Part shown: positions 51,600 to 60,158 of the stretch, piece by piece | Layout: each line of letters starts with the position of its first letter | Numbering within the stretch: the first letter of the stretch is position 1 | Assembly (NCBI RefSeq): GCF_040222385.1 | Contig: NZ_JAVKDF010000059.1 | Coordinates: 127,832 to 191,831 of the forward strand | DNA from: Imperialibacter sp040222385 | GTDB taxonomy: Bacteria; Bacteroidota; Bacteroidia; Cytophagales; Cyclobacteriaceae | Direction: 5' to 3' | DNA: 64,000 bases | Made by a program: the position numbers and the translations under genes | The notes under the pieces: model-generated | What the model was told of the DNA's origin: nothing | Seen by the model: only the letters and a program-made list of their open reading frames with translations | Database searches by the model: none

Positions 51600-52886
51600 A
51601 TGCATATACTTGATATAGTCGCAATTTTTGTCTGCCTGGCAGGCATCTTTATATACGTAAACACATACTTCATCAAATTGCCCTCTTCCATTGGGCTGAT
51701 GTTAATGGCGCTTTGCCTGTCCTTTTGCATTTTAGTGGCTGGCTGGCTGTTCCCCGATTTCATCATAGGCACCGAGCGTGTCATGGAAAACTACGACTAT
51801 TCCGATGTACTCTATCAGGTAGTGCTCATCTTCATGCTTTTCGCAGGAGCGCTCCAAATCGATTTCAAGAAACTTGCGCAGGAGAAATGGCCTGTGTTGA
51901 TATTAGCCACGGCCAGTATTTTCATTTCCACGGTCATTGTCGGTATTGGCATTTTTTACATTCTTAAGCTTTCCGGCATCCATCTTGACCTGATTTATTG
52001 CCTGGTCTTTGGCGCCCTGATTTCGCCCACCGATCCCATCGCTCTCACATCGACCATCAAGAAGTATAACCTATCCAAAAGACTGTCCATTCAAGTATCC
52101 GGAGAGTCTCTTTTCAATGACGGTGTGGCTGTGGTGCTGGCACTTACATTGCTCGACCTGGCTCATACCGGAGAAGACCACAGAATCAGCTTCTGGGATG
52201 TCGGCTTTATATTTTCCCTCGATGTTGGGGGTGGAATCATACTTGGGCTTATCCTTGGTTTTGTAGGCTACCGGCTTCTCAAATACATCGACAACGATCA
52301 ATCGGAACTGGAGATTCTGGTTACGCTGGCCCTGGTGCTAACAGGAGCACAAATTGCAACAATACTCCACATCTCCGCCAAGCAGGCTGCGGTGGTGGCC
52401 GGACTGATTATTGGAAATGAGGGCCGTGGAAACTATATCACCAGTGTCACTAGTGACTACGTGTTTAAGTTTTGGAGTTTGATGGAAGAGTCTCTAAATG
52501 CGATGCTTTTTGTGTTGATCGGGCTCGAAATGTTAGTCATTACCATCCGCCTCGACTATTTCGCAGCAGGCTTTTTTGCTTTTACATTGATTTTGGTAGC
52601 CCGATTTATCAGTGTAGGAATTCCTATAAAGCTCATGTCCATTTTCGACCAGCACCACTTCGAAAAACATTCGGTGACAGTCATGACGTGGGGTGGGCTC
52701 CGGGGGGGCATACCTATTGCACTGTCGCTATCTCTCCCTGAATTTGAAGGAAAAGACATCATTGTCACAATGACTTATACGGTGGTTGTGCTATCTATCC
52801 TGTTTCAGGGGCTCACCGTACGCAAACTGCTGGAGTATTCGTTCGGAGTGAAGCTAGAAAAGCCGGTGAATGTCGGACATCACTAA
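51600..52886 (+). CDS. CPA1-type sodium/proton antiporter
   Basis: A 428-residue membrane protein with about twelve helices. The CPA1 signatures are present: FGALISPTDPIAL, VSGESLFNDGVAVVLAL (the N-D pair of the ion site) and LHISAKQAAVVAGLIIGNEGR, with VMTWGGLRGGIPIALSLSLP near the end. It exchanges Na+ or K+ for H+ at the inner membrane. It is convergent with cdaA, ending four bases inside it; c-di-AMP, the CdaA product, controls cation transport in other bacteria. No RCK or other regulatory domain follows the membrane part. Confidence 0.93.
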   Translation: MHILDIVAIFVCLAGIFIYVNTYFIKLPSSIGLMLMALCLSFCILVAGWLFPDFIIGTERVMENYDYSDVLYQVVLIFMLFAGALQIDFKKLAQEKWPVLILATASIFISTVIVGIGIFYILKLSGIHLDLIYCLVFGALISPTDPIALTSTIKKYNLSKRLSIQVSGESLFNDGVAVVLALTLLDLAHTGEDHRISFWDVGFIFSLDVGGGIILGLILGFVGYRLLKYIDNDQSELEILVTLALVLTGAQIATILHISAKQAAVVAGLIIGNEGRGNYITSVTSDYVFKFWSLMEESLNAMLFVLIGLEMLVITIRLDYFAAGFFAFTLILVARFISVGIPIKLMSIFDQHHFEKHSVTVMTWGGLRGGIPIALSLSLPEFEGKDIIVTMTYTVVVLSILFQGLTVRKLLEYSFGVKLEKPVNVGHH

Positions 52887-53770
52887 GCAGAGGTCTTTTC
52901 CTTTTTTAAAGGTTTTTCGGCCTCAGCAGCAGCTGCCCTATTTGCTTCAGAAAGTAACTCTTCATCTTCATTTTCTGACAGATAGTCGTTAATTTTCTTC
53001 CTGATATCCTGCGGTGCCAGGTTGTAAAACACTCGTCCGTTCCTCACCACCGAAAGCTGCCCTGTTTCCTCTGAAACCACCAGAATCAACGTGTCTGTTT
53101 GCTCCGACATCCCTATTGCCGCCCGATGCCTCAGCCCAAACTGAGCTGGCAAATTATCTCTTTCTGTTACAGGCAAAATACACCTTGCAGCCACTATCTT
53201 CCCTTCGTAAACGATTACGGCGCCATCATGCAATGGGCTATATTTGTTGAATATGGAGAGAAGCAGCCTTTTGGAGAGTATGGCATCCATTCTGTCGCCA
53301 GATTCTGCGTAAAACTTGAGCTCCGTGTTCTTAGAAACCACCATAAGAGCCCCGGTGTTTGATCCGCCCAGGCTCTTCATCCCCTCCACTAAGGGAGTCA
53401 CATCAAATTTATTGCTGGCAGACGAGCTGCGCCAAAAGACACCAAACGATTTGAAAAAACTTTCCTTGTCAAATGCGGTGGTTCGCCCGATAATGAGCAA
53501 GAACTTCCTGATTTCCTGCTGAAACAATATAATGACGGCCAGCACACCCACTCCCATGAACTGACCAAGAATGATCGACAATAGCTCCATCTCAGCGGCC
53601 CTTACCACCAGGTAAACCAGGTAGAGAAACAAGAAGCCTAGAAACACCCGGATGGCCACACTTCCTCTCATGAGCTTGTACACATGGTACAGGAGCACGC
53701 TCACAAGGCCTATGTCGATGACATCAACCCATCCAATTTCTAAAAATCCAATTTTGAACGCTAGTATCAA
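52883..53770 (-). CDS. cdaA: Diadenylate cyclase CdaA
   Basis: A 295-residue protein: three N-terminal membrane helices (about 15-30, 38-56, 65-84), then a DAC domain with the catalytic D182-G183-A184 in YSPLHDGAVIV and R214-H215-R216 in FGLRHRAAIG. It makes cyclic di-AMP from two ATP. The C-terminal tail is basic and alanine-rich. It overlaps folP by four bases, the conserved folP-cdaA pair of Bacteroidota. Confidence 0.96.
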   Translation of the reverse strand: MILAFKIGFLEIGWVDVIDIGLVSVLLYHVYKLMRGSVAIRVFLGFLFLYLVYLVVRAAEMELLSIILGQFMGVGVLAVIILFQQEIRKFLLIIGRTTAFDKESFFKSFGVFWRSSSASNKFDVTPLVEGMKSLGGSNTGALMVVSKNTELKFYAESGDRMDAILSKRLLLSIFNKYSPLHDGAVIVYEGKIVAARCILPVTERDNLPAQFGLRHRAAIGMSEQTDTLILVVSEETGQLSVVRNGRVFYNLAPQDIRKKINDYLSENEDEELLSEANRAAAAEAEKPLKKEKTSA

Positions 53771-54624
53771 GTATATACCCTCCTGTATAATTCTATGGCC
53801 TCAATAGCCTCTTTTGTGTCGTGTACTCTCAGAATACTCGCTCCATTCTCTAACGCAATCATATGCAAAGCTGTTGTGCCATTCAGCGCTTCCTCGGCAT
53901 TTATTTCAAGTGTTTTATAAATCATCGACTTCCTCGACAATCCCACCATAACCGGAGCACCCAATGTATTGAGAAACGACATCTTACCAAGCAGCTCAAA
54001 CCCCAGCGAAGACCCTTTCGCAAACCCAAAACCAGGGTCGATAATAATGTCTTTCACTCCATTCGAACGCAAATAGTTAAGCTTGCTACTAAAGTAGTCA
54101 CAAACTTCCTGTAAAACATCCTCATAATCCGACATCTGCTTCATCGTCTGGGGTGTACCCCTCATGTGCATAAGAATGTAAGGAACATTCCTCTCAGCCA
54201 CCAATGAAAACATTTCAGCATCCAGTACTCCTCCTGAAATATCGTTAATCATTTGAGCACCAGCATCAAGAGCTTCTCTGGCAACTTCTGCTCTAAAGGT
54301 GTCAATTGACAGAATAGCTCGAGGAAACTGTCGGAGAACCGTAGTGACTGCATGCCCAACCCGCCGTCGCTCCTCTTCTTCATTAATATGATCAGCATCT
54401 GGCCGGGACGAATAACCTCCTATGTCAAGAAAAGTGGCCCCAGCGGTTAAATGCCTCTCGGCAAGGGCTAGTATATCACTGTCGGTCTTCAATCGCCCTC
54501 CATCATAAAACGAGTCGGGAGTGAAATTAACAATGCCCATCACGCATGGATATTCCAGTGATATGATTTGTCCCCGAACTTCGATACTCCTTTTAGCATC
54601 AAAGGGTTTATGAATTGAAAGCAA
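53767..54624 (-). CDS. folP: Dihydropteroate synthase
   Basis: A 285-residue TIM-barrel enzyme joining para-aminobenzoate to dihydropterin pyrophosphate in folate synthesis. Motifs: MGIVNFTPDSFYDGG (pterin pyrophosphate site), FLDIGGYSSRPDA, LSIDTFRAEVA, INDISGG, DPGFGFAKG and GLSRKS. Target of sulfonamides. The gene is coupled to cdaA by an ATGA overlap and is divergent from the DUF1599 gene across only 22 bases, so their promoters overlap. Confidence 0.97.
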   Translation of the reverse strand: MLSIHKPFDAKRSIEVRGQIISLEYPCVMGIVNFTPDSFYDGGRLKTDSDILALAERHLTAGATFLDIGGYSSRPDADHINEEEERRRVGHAVTTVLRQFPRAILSIDTFRAEVAREALDAGAQMINDISGGVLDAEMFSLVAERNVPYILMHMRGTPQTMKQMSDYEDVLQEVCDYFSSKLNYLRSNGVKDIIIDPGFGFAKGSSLGFELLGKMSFLNTLGAPVMVGLSRKSMIYKTLEINAEEALNGTTALHMIALENGASILRVHDTKEAIEAIELYRRVYT

Positions 54625-54646
54625 TTTCGTTATTTTTAGCGCCCTG

Positions 54647-55219
54647 TTGAGAAAATTAAGATATACTCCTTTGGAAGAAAAAACTGTTGGCGAATATACT
54701 CAAGTAATAAAGGCTTGTAAAGAATTATTTGAAAAGAAGACCCGTGATTATGGCACCGCCTGGCGCATTTTGCGGCTTTCCTCCCTCACCGATCAGATAT
54801 TCATCAAAGCGCAAAGAATCCGCTCTATTCAGGAAAAGGGGACGCAGAAGGTGGAAGATAACATCAGTGGAGAGTTTATTGGTATCATCAACTATTGCAT
54901 CATTGCCATGATTCAAATGGAGCTGGCTGAAAACCCAGCGATGGAACTGCCGTATGAAGTGTTGGAACCACACTATGATAAAATTGCCCGGGAGACAATG
55001 GAACTGCTCCTCAATAAAAATCATGACTATGGTGAGGCGTGGCGGGAAATGAGGGTAAGCTCGATGACCGACATTATTTTAATGAAGCTTTTAAGAGTAA
55101 AGCAAATAGAAGACAACAAAGGAAAAACATTGGTGTCGGAGGGCATAAAAGCCAACTATCAGGACATGATCAATTACGCAGTGTTTTGTTTGATAAAACT
55201 AAACTATCTCAGCAAATGA
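54647..55219 (+). CDS. DUF1599 domain protein
   Basis: A protein of up to 190 residues. It contains two copies of a K-x-x-D-Y-G-x-A-W-R motif, KKTRDYGTAWRILRLSSLTDQI near residue 30 and KNHDYGEAWREMRVSSMTDII near residue 130; this duplication defines DUF1599, a family related to all-alpha NTP pyrophosphatases/nucleotide modification proteins. The start is uncertain: no ATG precedes the domain and TTG at 54647 or 54671 must serve. The next gene begins inside its stop codon. Confidence 0.88.
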   Translation: MRKLRYTPLEEKTVGEYTQVIKACKELFEKKTRDYGTAWRILRLSSLTDQIFIKAQRIRSIQEKGTQKVEDNISGEFIGIINYCIIAMIQMELAENPAMELPYEVLEPHYDKIARETMELLLNKNHDYGEAWREMRVSSMTDIILMKLLRVKQIEDNKGKTLVSEGIKANYQDMINYAVFCLIKLNYLSK

Positions 55220-56310
55220 AGTGGCTATTACAAATATCAAGATTTTTCGTCGGTGGTCTCTTTATTTTTTCTGGTGCCATCAAAATCAACGACCCTGTAG
55301 GCACTGCCATCAAACTTGAGGAGTACTTCGAGGTTTTCGCCTCCGACATTGCATCATTTTTCGAAATCTTCGTTCCGCTGGCCTTACCATTGGCAGTGTT
55401 TCTTTGCGTGCTGGAGGTAGTACTTGGAATCGCCGTTCTCCTTAACTACAGGGTAAAAATCACTTACTGGCTGCTGCTCATCATCATTGTATTCTTTACC
55501 TTTCTCACCTTCTACTCAGCTTACTTTGACAAAGTCACTGACTGTGGCTGTTTTGGCGACGCTATCAAGCTTACTCCTTGGGAGTCATTCATTAAGGATA
55601 TCATACTCACCGTTTTTATAGCCTTCCTGTTCCTCAAAAGAAATGTGGTGGCCAGCAAGTCTCGAGAAAGCCTTACAAAAGATATTATCATTGGAGGCGC
55701 AACAGCTTTATCGCTTTTCATCGGCATATACGCCATACGTCACCTTCCTTTCATCGACTTCAGAACATACAAAGTAGGCAACAACCTGCCTGAGCTTATG
55801 GAGCCCTCCGGCGAGTTAAAGTATGAGTACGTGATGGAGAAGGATGGCAAAGAGCACCGGATGGAACAGTACCCCACCGACAAGTCGTATACCTTTAAGG
55901 AAATGGTCATCCTTAATCCTGAAGTGCAACCGAAAATCACGGATTATGCGGTGTGGAACGATGACGGTGACTTTACCCAGGAAACATTCACCGGAAATAA
56001 GCTATTTGTGATCTCCTACAGTGTGGAAAAGGTCAACAAAGAACACTTTTCTGAAATCAACACACTTATCAGTCAGCTTAGTGGACAAGCAGACACCTGG
56101 GCACTGACAGCGTCAGATCCCACAAGCTTCGAAGCCTTTAGGCACGAAGTGCAACTGGCAGTTCCTTACTACTATTCCGACGCCACAGTTCTAAAAACCA
56201 TCATTAGGTCTAATCCGGGGCTTCTACTAGTGAAAGATGGCGTGGTGAAGGGCAAGTGGCATTTCAACGACGTCCCAACGGCATACGAAGTGCAAAGTCT
56301 TCTTCGCTAA
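55216..56310 (+). CDS. DoxX/MauE-like membrane protein (BT_3928 family)
   Basis: A 364-residue protein started at the ATG that overlaps the DUF1599 stop. Four membrane helices (about 5-25, 48-70, 74-93, 115-135) form a DoxX/MauE-type unit with ISRFFVGGLFIFSGAIKIND and the conserved loop KVTDCGCFGDAIKLTPW, whose cysteine pair is probably redox-active. A fifth helix near 150 leads to a soluble external domain of about 200 residues that looks thioredoxin-like but lacks an obvious CxxC. A role in thiol/oxidative stress handling at the membrane is likely. Confidence 0.82.
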   Translation: MKWLLQISRFFVGGLFIFSGAIKINDPVGTAIKLEEYFEVFASDIASFFEIFVPLALPLAVFLCVLEVVLGIAVLLNYRVKITYWLLLIIIVFFTFLTFYSAYFDKVTDCGCFGDAIKLTPWESFIKDIILTVFIAFLFLKRNVVASKSRESLTKDIIIGGATALSLFIGIYAIRHLPFIDFRTYKVGNNLPELMEPSGELKYEYVMEKDGKEHRMEQYPTDKSYTFKEMVILNPEVQPKITDYAVWNDDGDFTQETFTGNKLFVISYSVEKVNKEHFSEINTLISQLSGQADTWALTASDPTSFEAFRHEVQLAVPYYYSDATVLKTIIRSNPGLLLVKDGVVKGKWHFNDVPTAYEVQSLLR

Positions 56311-56835
56311 ATGTTGGCTGGCGGAAAACCGATTTTCTTAATTGGCCTGCCGGGGTCTGGGAAAACCACTGTCGGAAAACTTTTGAGCACTCAACTCGGC
56401 ATTCCATTCATCGACCTTGATGACATAATAGTGCAAAAGGAGGGCAGGGCCATCAGCGAAGTGTTTGAAAAAGAAGGCGAAGACTATTTCAGAAAAGTGG
56501 AGGCTGCTTGCCTTGCCACTCTTATTGAATCAAAGGATATCAAGGTAGTAGCCACTGGTGGAGGCACTCCCTGTTTTTTCGATAATCTCGAAAAAATGAA
56601 AAGACATGGAATCACTTGCTATCTGGAAACACCCTGGAATGAACTCGCAGCCAGGGTAGCTCCAGAAGAAAGCACAAGGCCTTTGTTCAAAGGATTGGCA
56701 GGGTCTGAAATAGAAAACCAGCTCCAGGAGCGCTTTTCATGGCGACTTCCGTTCTATCAAAAAGCCCAAATCATCATCTCAACCGAGAACAAATTAGCGT
56801 CAGACGTAGCAAAAGAGCTCTTAGCCCGGCTTTAG
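56311..56835 (+). CDS. aroK: Shikimate kinase
   Basis: A 174-residue P-loop kinase. Walker A is G12-L-P-G-S-G-K18-T-T20; FIDLDDIIVQKEG gives the shikimate-binding aspartate, F-E-K-E-G-E-D-Y-F-R the conserved arginine and VVATGGGTP the glycine triplet. EESTRPLF covers the lid arginine. It phosphorylates shikimate in the chorismate pathway. It begins immediately after the preceding stop codon and ends four bases inside the convergent outer membrane protein gene. Confidence 0.95.
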   Translation: MLAGGKPIFLIGLPGSGKTTVGKLLSTQLGIPFIDLDDIIVQKEGRAISEVFEKEGEDYFRKVEAACLATLIESKDIKVVATGGGTPCFFDNLEKMKRHGITCYLETPWNELAARVAPEESTRPLFKGLAGSEIENQLQERFSWRLPFYQKAQIIISTENKLASDVAKELLARL

Positions 56836-58358
56836 AATGTAAAACCAAAGGTAATCAGACCTGAGGTCGTTCTGTTTTTGATGCTAACCTCCGGGCTTAC
56901 ATTGTTAGTCAATATGTATGGTGAGTAATTCTGATTCGAAAAAGTATTGATAATGCCAAGGTCAACGTAGAAGTTACTTAATCTGATACCAGCGCCAGCC
57001 GTAACTGACTGTTTGTTCCCGGTAGAAGAATCAGAACTGACGTAAGGGTTGCCATAAAGCACATAACCGGCTCTCAGCCTGAATATATCCAACCTTGCTT
57101 CAGCCCCAATCCGATAGTTTAAAGTCGGCTTGTACAAATTTTCGATCGTTCTGTTATCTGCGTTAGCTGAAAAATCGGTTGATCTCAACCTTGCAGTAGA
57201 ATAGTTTACCAACTCCACATCAGCAGAAACAAACCCATTCTTTCCAGCAAATACTGACACTCCCGCCGATAGTCGACCTGGCGTAGTCATTTGATAGCTC
57301 GACTCGAGAAGGTCTCCATCGGAGGTCAAAACATTCAGAACGGTATCTTCCGGCTCATAATAGAAATTGTTGTAGTTGGTAGTGAGAGAGTATGTACTCA
57401 CTTCGTTCAAATCGTAGATCGTCGGTGTAGTATACGAAACCCCAACCCTAACTAAATCTAACGGGCGGTAGATGAAACCAAAAGTCGCATTCACACCGGT
57501 TCCCGTTATCTCAAGGCTTTCGTCAGCCGAAATGCTGTTGATGGTCGGGTCATCCGCATCATTAGCGAAGTCGTAAAAGCTATTCTCTGTATAACGTTTA
57601 GTATTCTTATACCTTAACCCCACAATCCCTAGACCAGCTCCAAAGTAAAATTTGTCGTCGTAGTTACCACCGTAAGAAAAGCTCCACTGGCTTTGGCCAC
57701 CTACAGTTTTAACCGTTTCGCTCTGACGAGGATATCCCAGCACAAACGAATCATAAGTTCCGTCCTGATCTGCCACAGGGTTGATCAGATAATTGTAGTA
57801 AGCAAGGCTTAGCAACCCTCTGTTGTCGATGCTGTTTACAGGTATTCCGTTCGATTGCTCCAGAAAGTAGTCAATTATCGAGCTATTGTCGTTGTAGCCC
57901 TCATATGTGAATTCATTATAAAAATCATTCACCCGCTGATAGTTAATAGCAAACGTTCCTCCCTTGAATTTATCCTGAACAACATCCCCTTTCGAGAAAT
58001 TAAAGGCCACACCTAGCGTACTCAAATTAAATTTATTGAGGTAGCCGCTATTTTTTTCGTCAGCAAACGTGGCATCCGAAGTATTAAAATTTAATGAGGG
58101 TGTAACAGCAAACACAGACCTGTTAAAATACCCAAGACCAGCCGGGTTACTTGCGGCAGTGGTAATGTCTCCCCCAAGCGATGTGTTGGCTCCCCCCAAT
58201 CCCTGCATCCTGGCCGAACCGGTTGTCGATGAAATACTGCTGAACCTTAACGCATCGGTGTAATAACCAAACGACCCACTTTCAACCTGCGCACTTAGTT
58301 TTCCAACAGAGCATACCATTAGCATGCCTACGACGGTAAGCTTAGTCAACTTCTTCAT
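56832..58358 (-). CDS. OmpP1/FadL-like outer membrane protein
   Basis: A 508-residue protein with signal peptide (about 1-24, ending LSAQ). The N-terminal stretch SGSARMQGLGG-like (TGSARMQGLGGANTSLGGDI) and ASNPAGLGYFNR is typical of the OmpP1/FadL/TodX family, where the N-terminus plugs a 14-strand barrel. The remainder alternates aromatic beta strands and ends FGFTF. Such proteins let hydrophobic compounds cross the outer membrane. It is downstream of a gene for a glycine/tyrosine-rich exported protein and may be co-transcribed. Confidence 0.8.
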   Translation of the reverse strand: MKKLTKLTVVGMLMVCSVGKLSAQVESGSFGYYTDALRFSSISSTTGSARMQGLGGANTSLGGDITTAASNPAGLGYFNRSVFAVTPSLNFNTSDATFADEKNSGYLNKFNLSTLGVAFNFSKGDVVQDKFKGGTFAINYQRVNDFYNEFTYEGYNDNSSIIDYFLEQSNGIPVNSIDNRGLLSLAYYNYLINPVADQDGTYDSFVLGYPRQSETVKTVGGQSQWSFSYGGNYDDKFYFGAGLGIVGLRYKNTKRYTENSFYDFANDADDPTINSISADESLEITGTGVNATFGFIYRPLDLVRVGVSYTTPTIYDLNEVSTYSLTTNYNNFYYEPEDTVLNVLTSDGDLLESSYQMTTPGRLSAGVSVFAGKNGFVSADVELVNYSTARLRSTDFSANADNRTIENLYKPTLNYRIGAEARLDIFRLRAGYVLYGNPYVSSDSSTGNKQSVTAGAGIRLSNFYVDLGIINTFSNQNYSPYILTNNVSPEVSIKNRTTSGLITFGFTF

Positions 58359-58384
58359 TTTAGTCTGGTATTTATGAATAAAAC

Positions 58385-60013
58385 TTAATTACCACGGCCA
58401 CTTCTTGATCCTCCCGAAGAGGATCCTGATGACCTGCTTCCTCCGGAGCTGCTTCCGGAAGATCGGCTAGGTGCCGAAAATCCACCGCTGCTACCAGAAC
58501 TTCTGCTAGGAGCAGAAAAGGTGTTAGACCCACCACTACTTCTGCTGGGAGCCGGAGCAGACCAGCCAGAGTTGCTTCTGCTACCACTACTCGACCCACT
58601 GCTTCTATTATAAGAGGGGCTTGAATAAGAATTATTGTTTCGCCCACTATTAGAAGGTGCAGAATATGATGGACTGGAATAGCCGCTGCTATTGGACCTT
58701 GTTCTGTACGAATTGTTGTTAGGAATTACCTGCCTGTTCATCTGCCCAGATGACGATCTGGAGTTACTAGGCGCCACTCCCCTGAATTCGTTGGTCGAAC
58801 TATTGTTCGTCCTTCCAGAAGATGTCGGGTTCAAACTTCTTGAGCTATTGGAGTTAGTAGTCGTTCCTGTAGTGGAAGAACCTCTGCCAGTATTGGCATT
58901 CTCAGAAGTCCTGCCGACCGCCGTATATGAGTTCCTTGATCTTACACCCGACTCATAGGCGTTTCTGCCTGAGTTTCTATCGGTCACAGCAGAAGTATTT
59001 CTGTCGCTGGTACCTACTCCTGAACTGTAACCAGCCCTGGATCTCTGAAAATACTCGTTTTGAGTACCCGAGTAGTCTCTTGAGCTTGTCGAACTCGAAA
59101 CAGTTCTTCCTTTCGATGATGTAGAACCGCTTCTGTCGGTCGACCCAGTCACATTCTGCACATTGGCATTTCTGTATCTGCTAGACCCGGCCGTGTTTGC
59201 ATAACTGCCACCACCAACGGCACTTCTATTCACTCTCCCACCCCTCACTACATTTTTCGCATATACGCCTTTGCCGCCGCCTGAATAGTAGCCATCGTAG
59301 AACCCATGATAGTAGCCGTTTCCATATCCGAAGTAACTATAAGGTCTGTTCCAACCCCAGCCACCGTACCTACCCCAGCCGCCACCGTAATAGCCTCCCC
59401 ATGTATATCCCCATGGGTCATAAAATCCACCAGGGTAGCCAAAACCATACCCCATTCCACCCCAGCCCCAGTTATAGCCTATTGAAAAGCCGATATAGGG
59501 ATTCCAGTAAGGACTATTCCATGCGCTGAAGTAATAATTATTGTATGGCATCCAGGAATTCCAATTGTTACCGTAACCACCCGTGTAGATATTAACTGTG
59601 CTGGCTCCCGATGTAGTATAGCCATTAGAGTTATAACCATCCACATAGTAGTCTTCGCTGCTATAGTTCTGATTCTCCTGATTGTCGAGCGCAGCCTGCT
59701 CATCAAGCTGAGCCTGCACATTTTCCTGCGAAGCACTCTTATACTTAGCTATATACTCAGGATTGACTGTCTTTGCGGAATAAGTTGGGTTGTACGTATT
59801 GTTGCTGTACGACTCATAAGTTGCCTGAGACTCAGTCACAGGTTGCCCTTCCTCGTTGGTAGCATATTTGATTTTAACCCTGTCATTTTTCGAAAAGTAG
59901 AGATCGTCCACTTCCTTGGATGACTGAGACATTGCCGCAAAAGGCACCAATGCAATCAATGCCCCTAAGCTTAGAGCTGTCTTTAACGCTGCGAACTTCG
60001 TGTACCTTTTCAT
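58385..60013 (-). CDS. Exported low-complexity Gly/Tyr/Ser-rich protein
   Basis: A 542-residue protein with signal peptide (about 1-30). Three zones: residues about 30-130 are charged and Y/N/Q-rich (EVDDLYFSKNDRVKIKYATN); about 130-265 is a Gly/Tyr/Trp-rich stretch such as WGWGGMGYGFGYPGGFYDPW; about 265-542 is almost wholly Ser/Asn/Arg/Gly and must be disordered, with repeats like SAPSRSSGSSGG and SSGGSRSSG. No known domain. Aromatic-glycine regions of this type occur in adhesive or phase-separating surface proteins. Only the first zone seems conserved in related Bacteroidota proteins. Confidence 0.8.
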   Translation of the reverse strand: MKRYTKFAALKTALSLGALIALVPFAAMSQSSKEVDDLYFSKNDRVKIKYATNEEGQPVTESQATYESYSNNTYNPTYSAKTVNPEYIAKYKSASQENVQAQLDEQAALDNQENQNYSSEDYYVDGYNSNGYTTSGASTVNIYTGGYGNNWNSWMPYNNYYFSAWNSPYWNPYIGFSIGYNWGWGGMGYGFGYPGGFYDPWGYTWGGYYGGGWGRYGGWGWNRPYSYFGYGNGYYHGFYDGYYSGGGKGVYAKNVVRGGRVNRSAVGGGSYANTAGSSRYRNANVQNVTGSTDRSGSTSSKGRTVSSSTSSRDYSGTQNEYFQRSRAGYSSGVGTSDRNTSAVTDRNSGRNAYESGVRSRNSYTAVGRTSENANTGRGSSTTGTTTNSNSSRSLNPTSSGRTNNSSTNEFRGVAPSNSRSSSGQMNRQVIPNNNSYRTRSNSSGYSSPSYSAPSNSGRNNNSYSSPSYNRSSGSSSGSRSNSGWSAPAPSRSSGGSNTFSAPSRSSGSSGGFSAPSRSSGSSSGGSRSSGSSSGGSRSGRGN

Positions 60014-60096
60014 AGCTTTATATTTTTTGACTCCCTATAATTTAATGACAACAAAACAACGTAAAGAGTTTCCCTTCCCGTTTCCTTTCATTCACG

Positions 60097-60104
60097 TATA
60101 TTTG
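60097..60104 (+). promoter_or_regulatory. Putative -7 box of proS
   Basis: TATATTTG is a full match to TAnnTTTG, 55 bases before the proS ATG, giving a leader of about 48 bases. The -33 position reads only TTCC-like. It is in the 145-base gap between divergent genes. Confidence 0.5.
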
Positions 60105-60158
60105 CCGTCAATGGTATTTACAATTTAAGCAATATCTGTACCAAAAATTAATTTTTCG

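Noticed and set aside
58372..58647. 91-codon frame overlapping the low-complexity protein on the same strand
   Set aside because: An alternate frame of the Ser/Gly repeat region giving a Leu/Ala/Val/Glu-rich peptide, an artefact of repeated codons.
58385..58800. Possible CRISPR or tandem DNA repeat array
   Set aside because: The DNA repetition comes from Ser/Gly/Arg codons in a coding region; units vary in length and there are no spacers.
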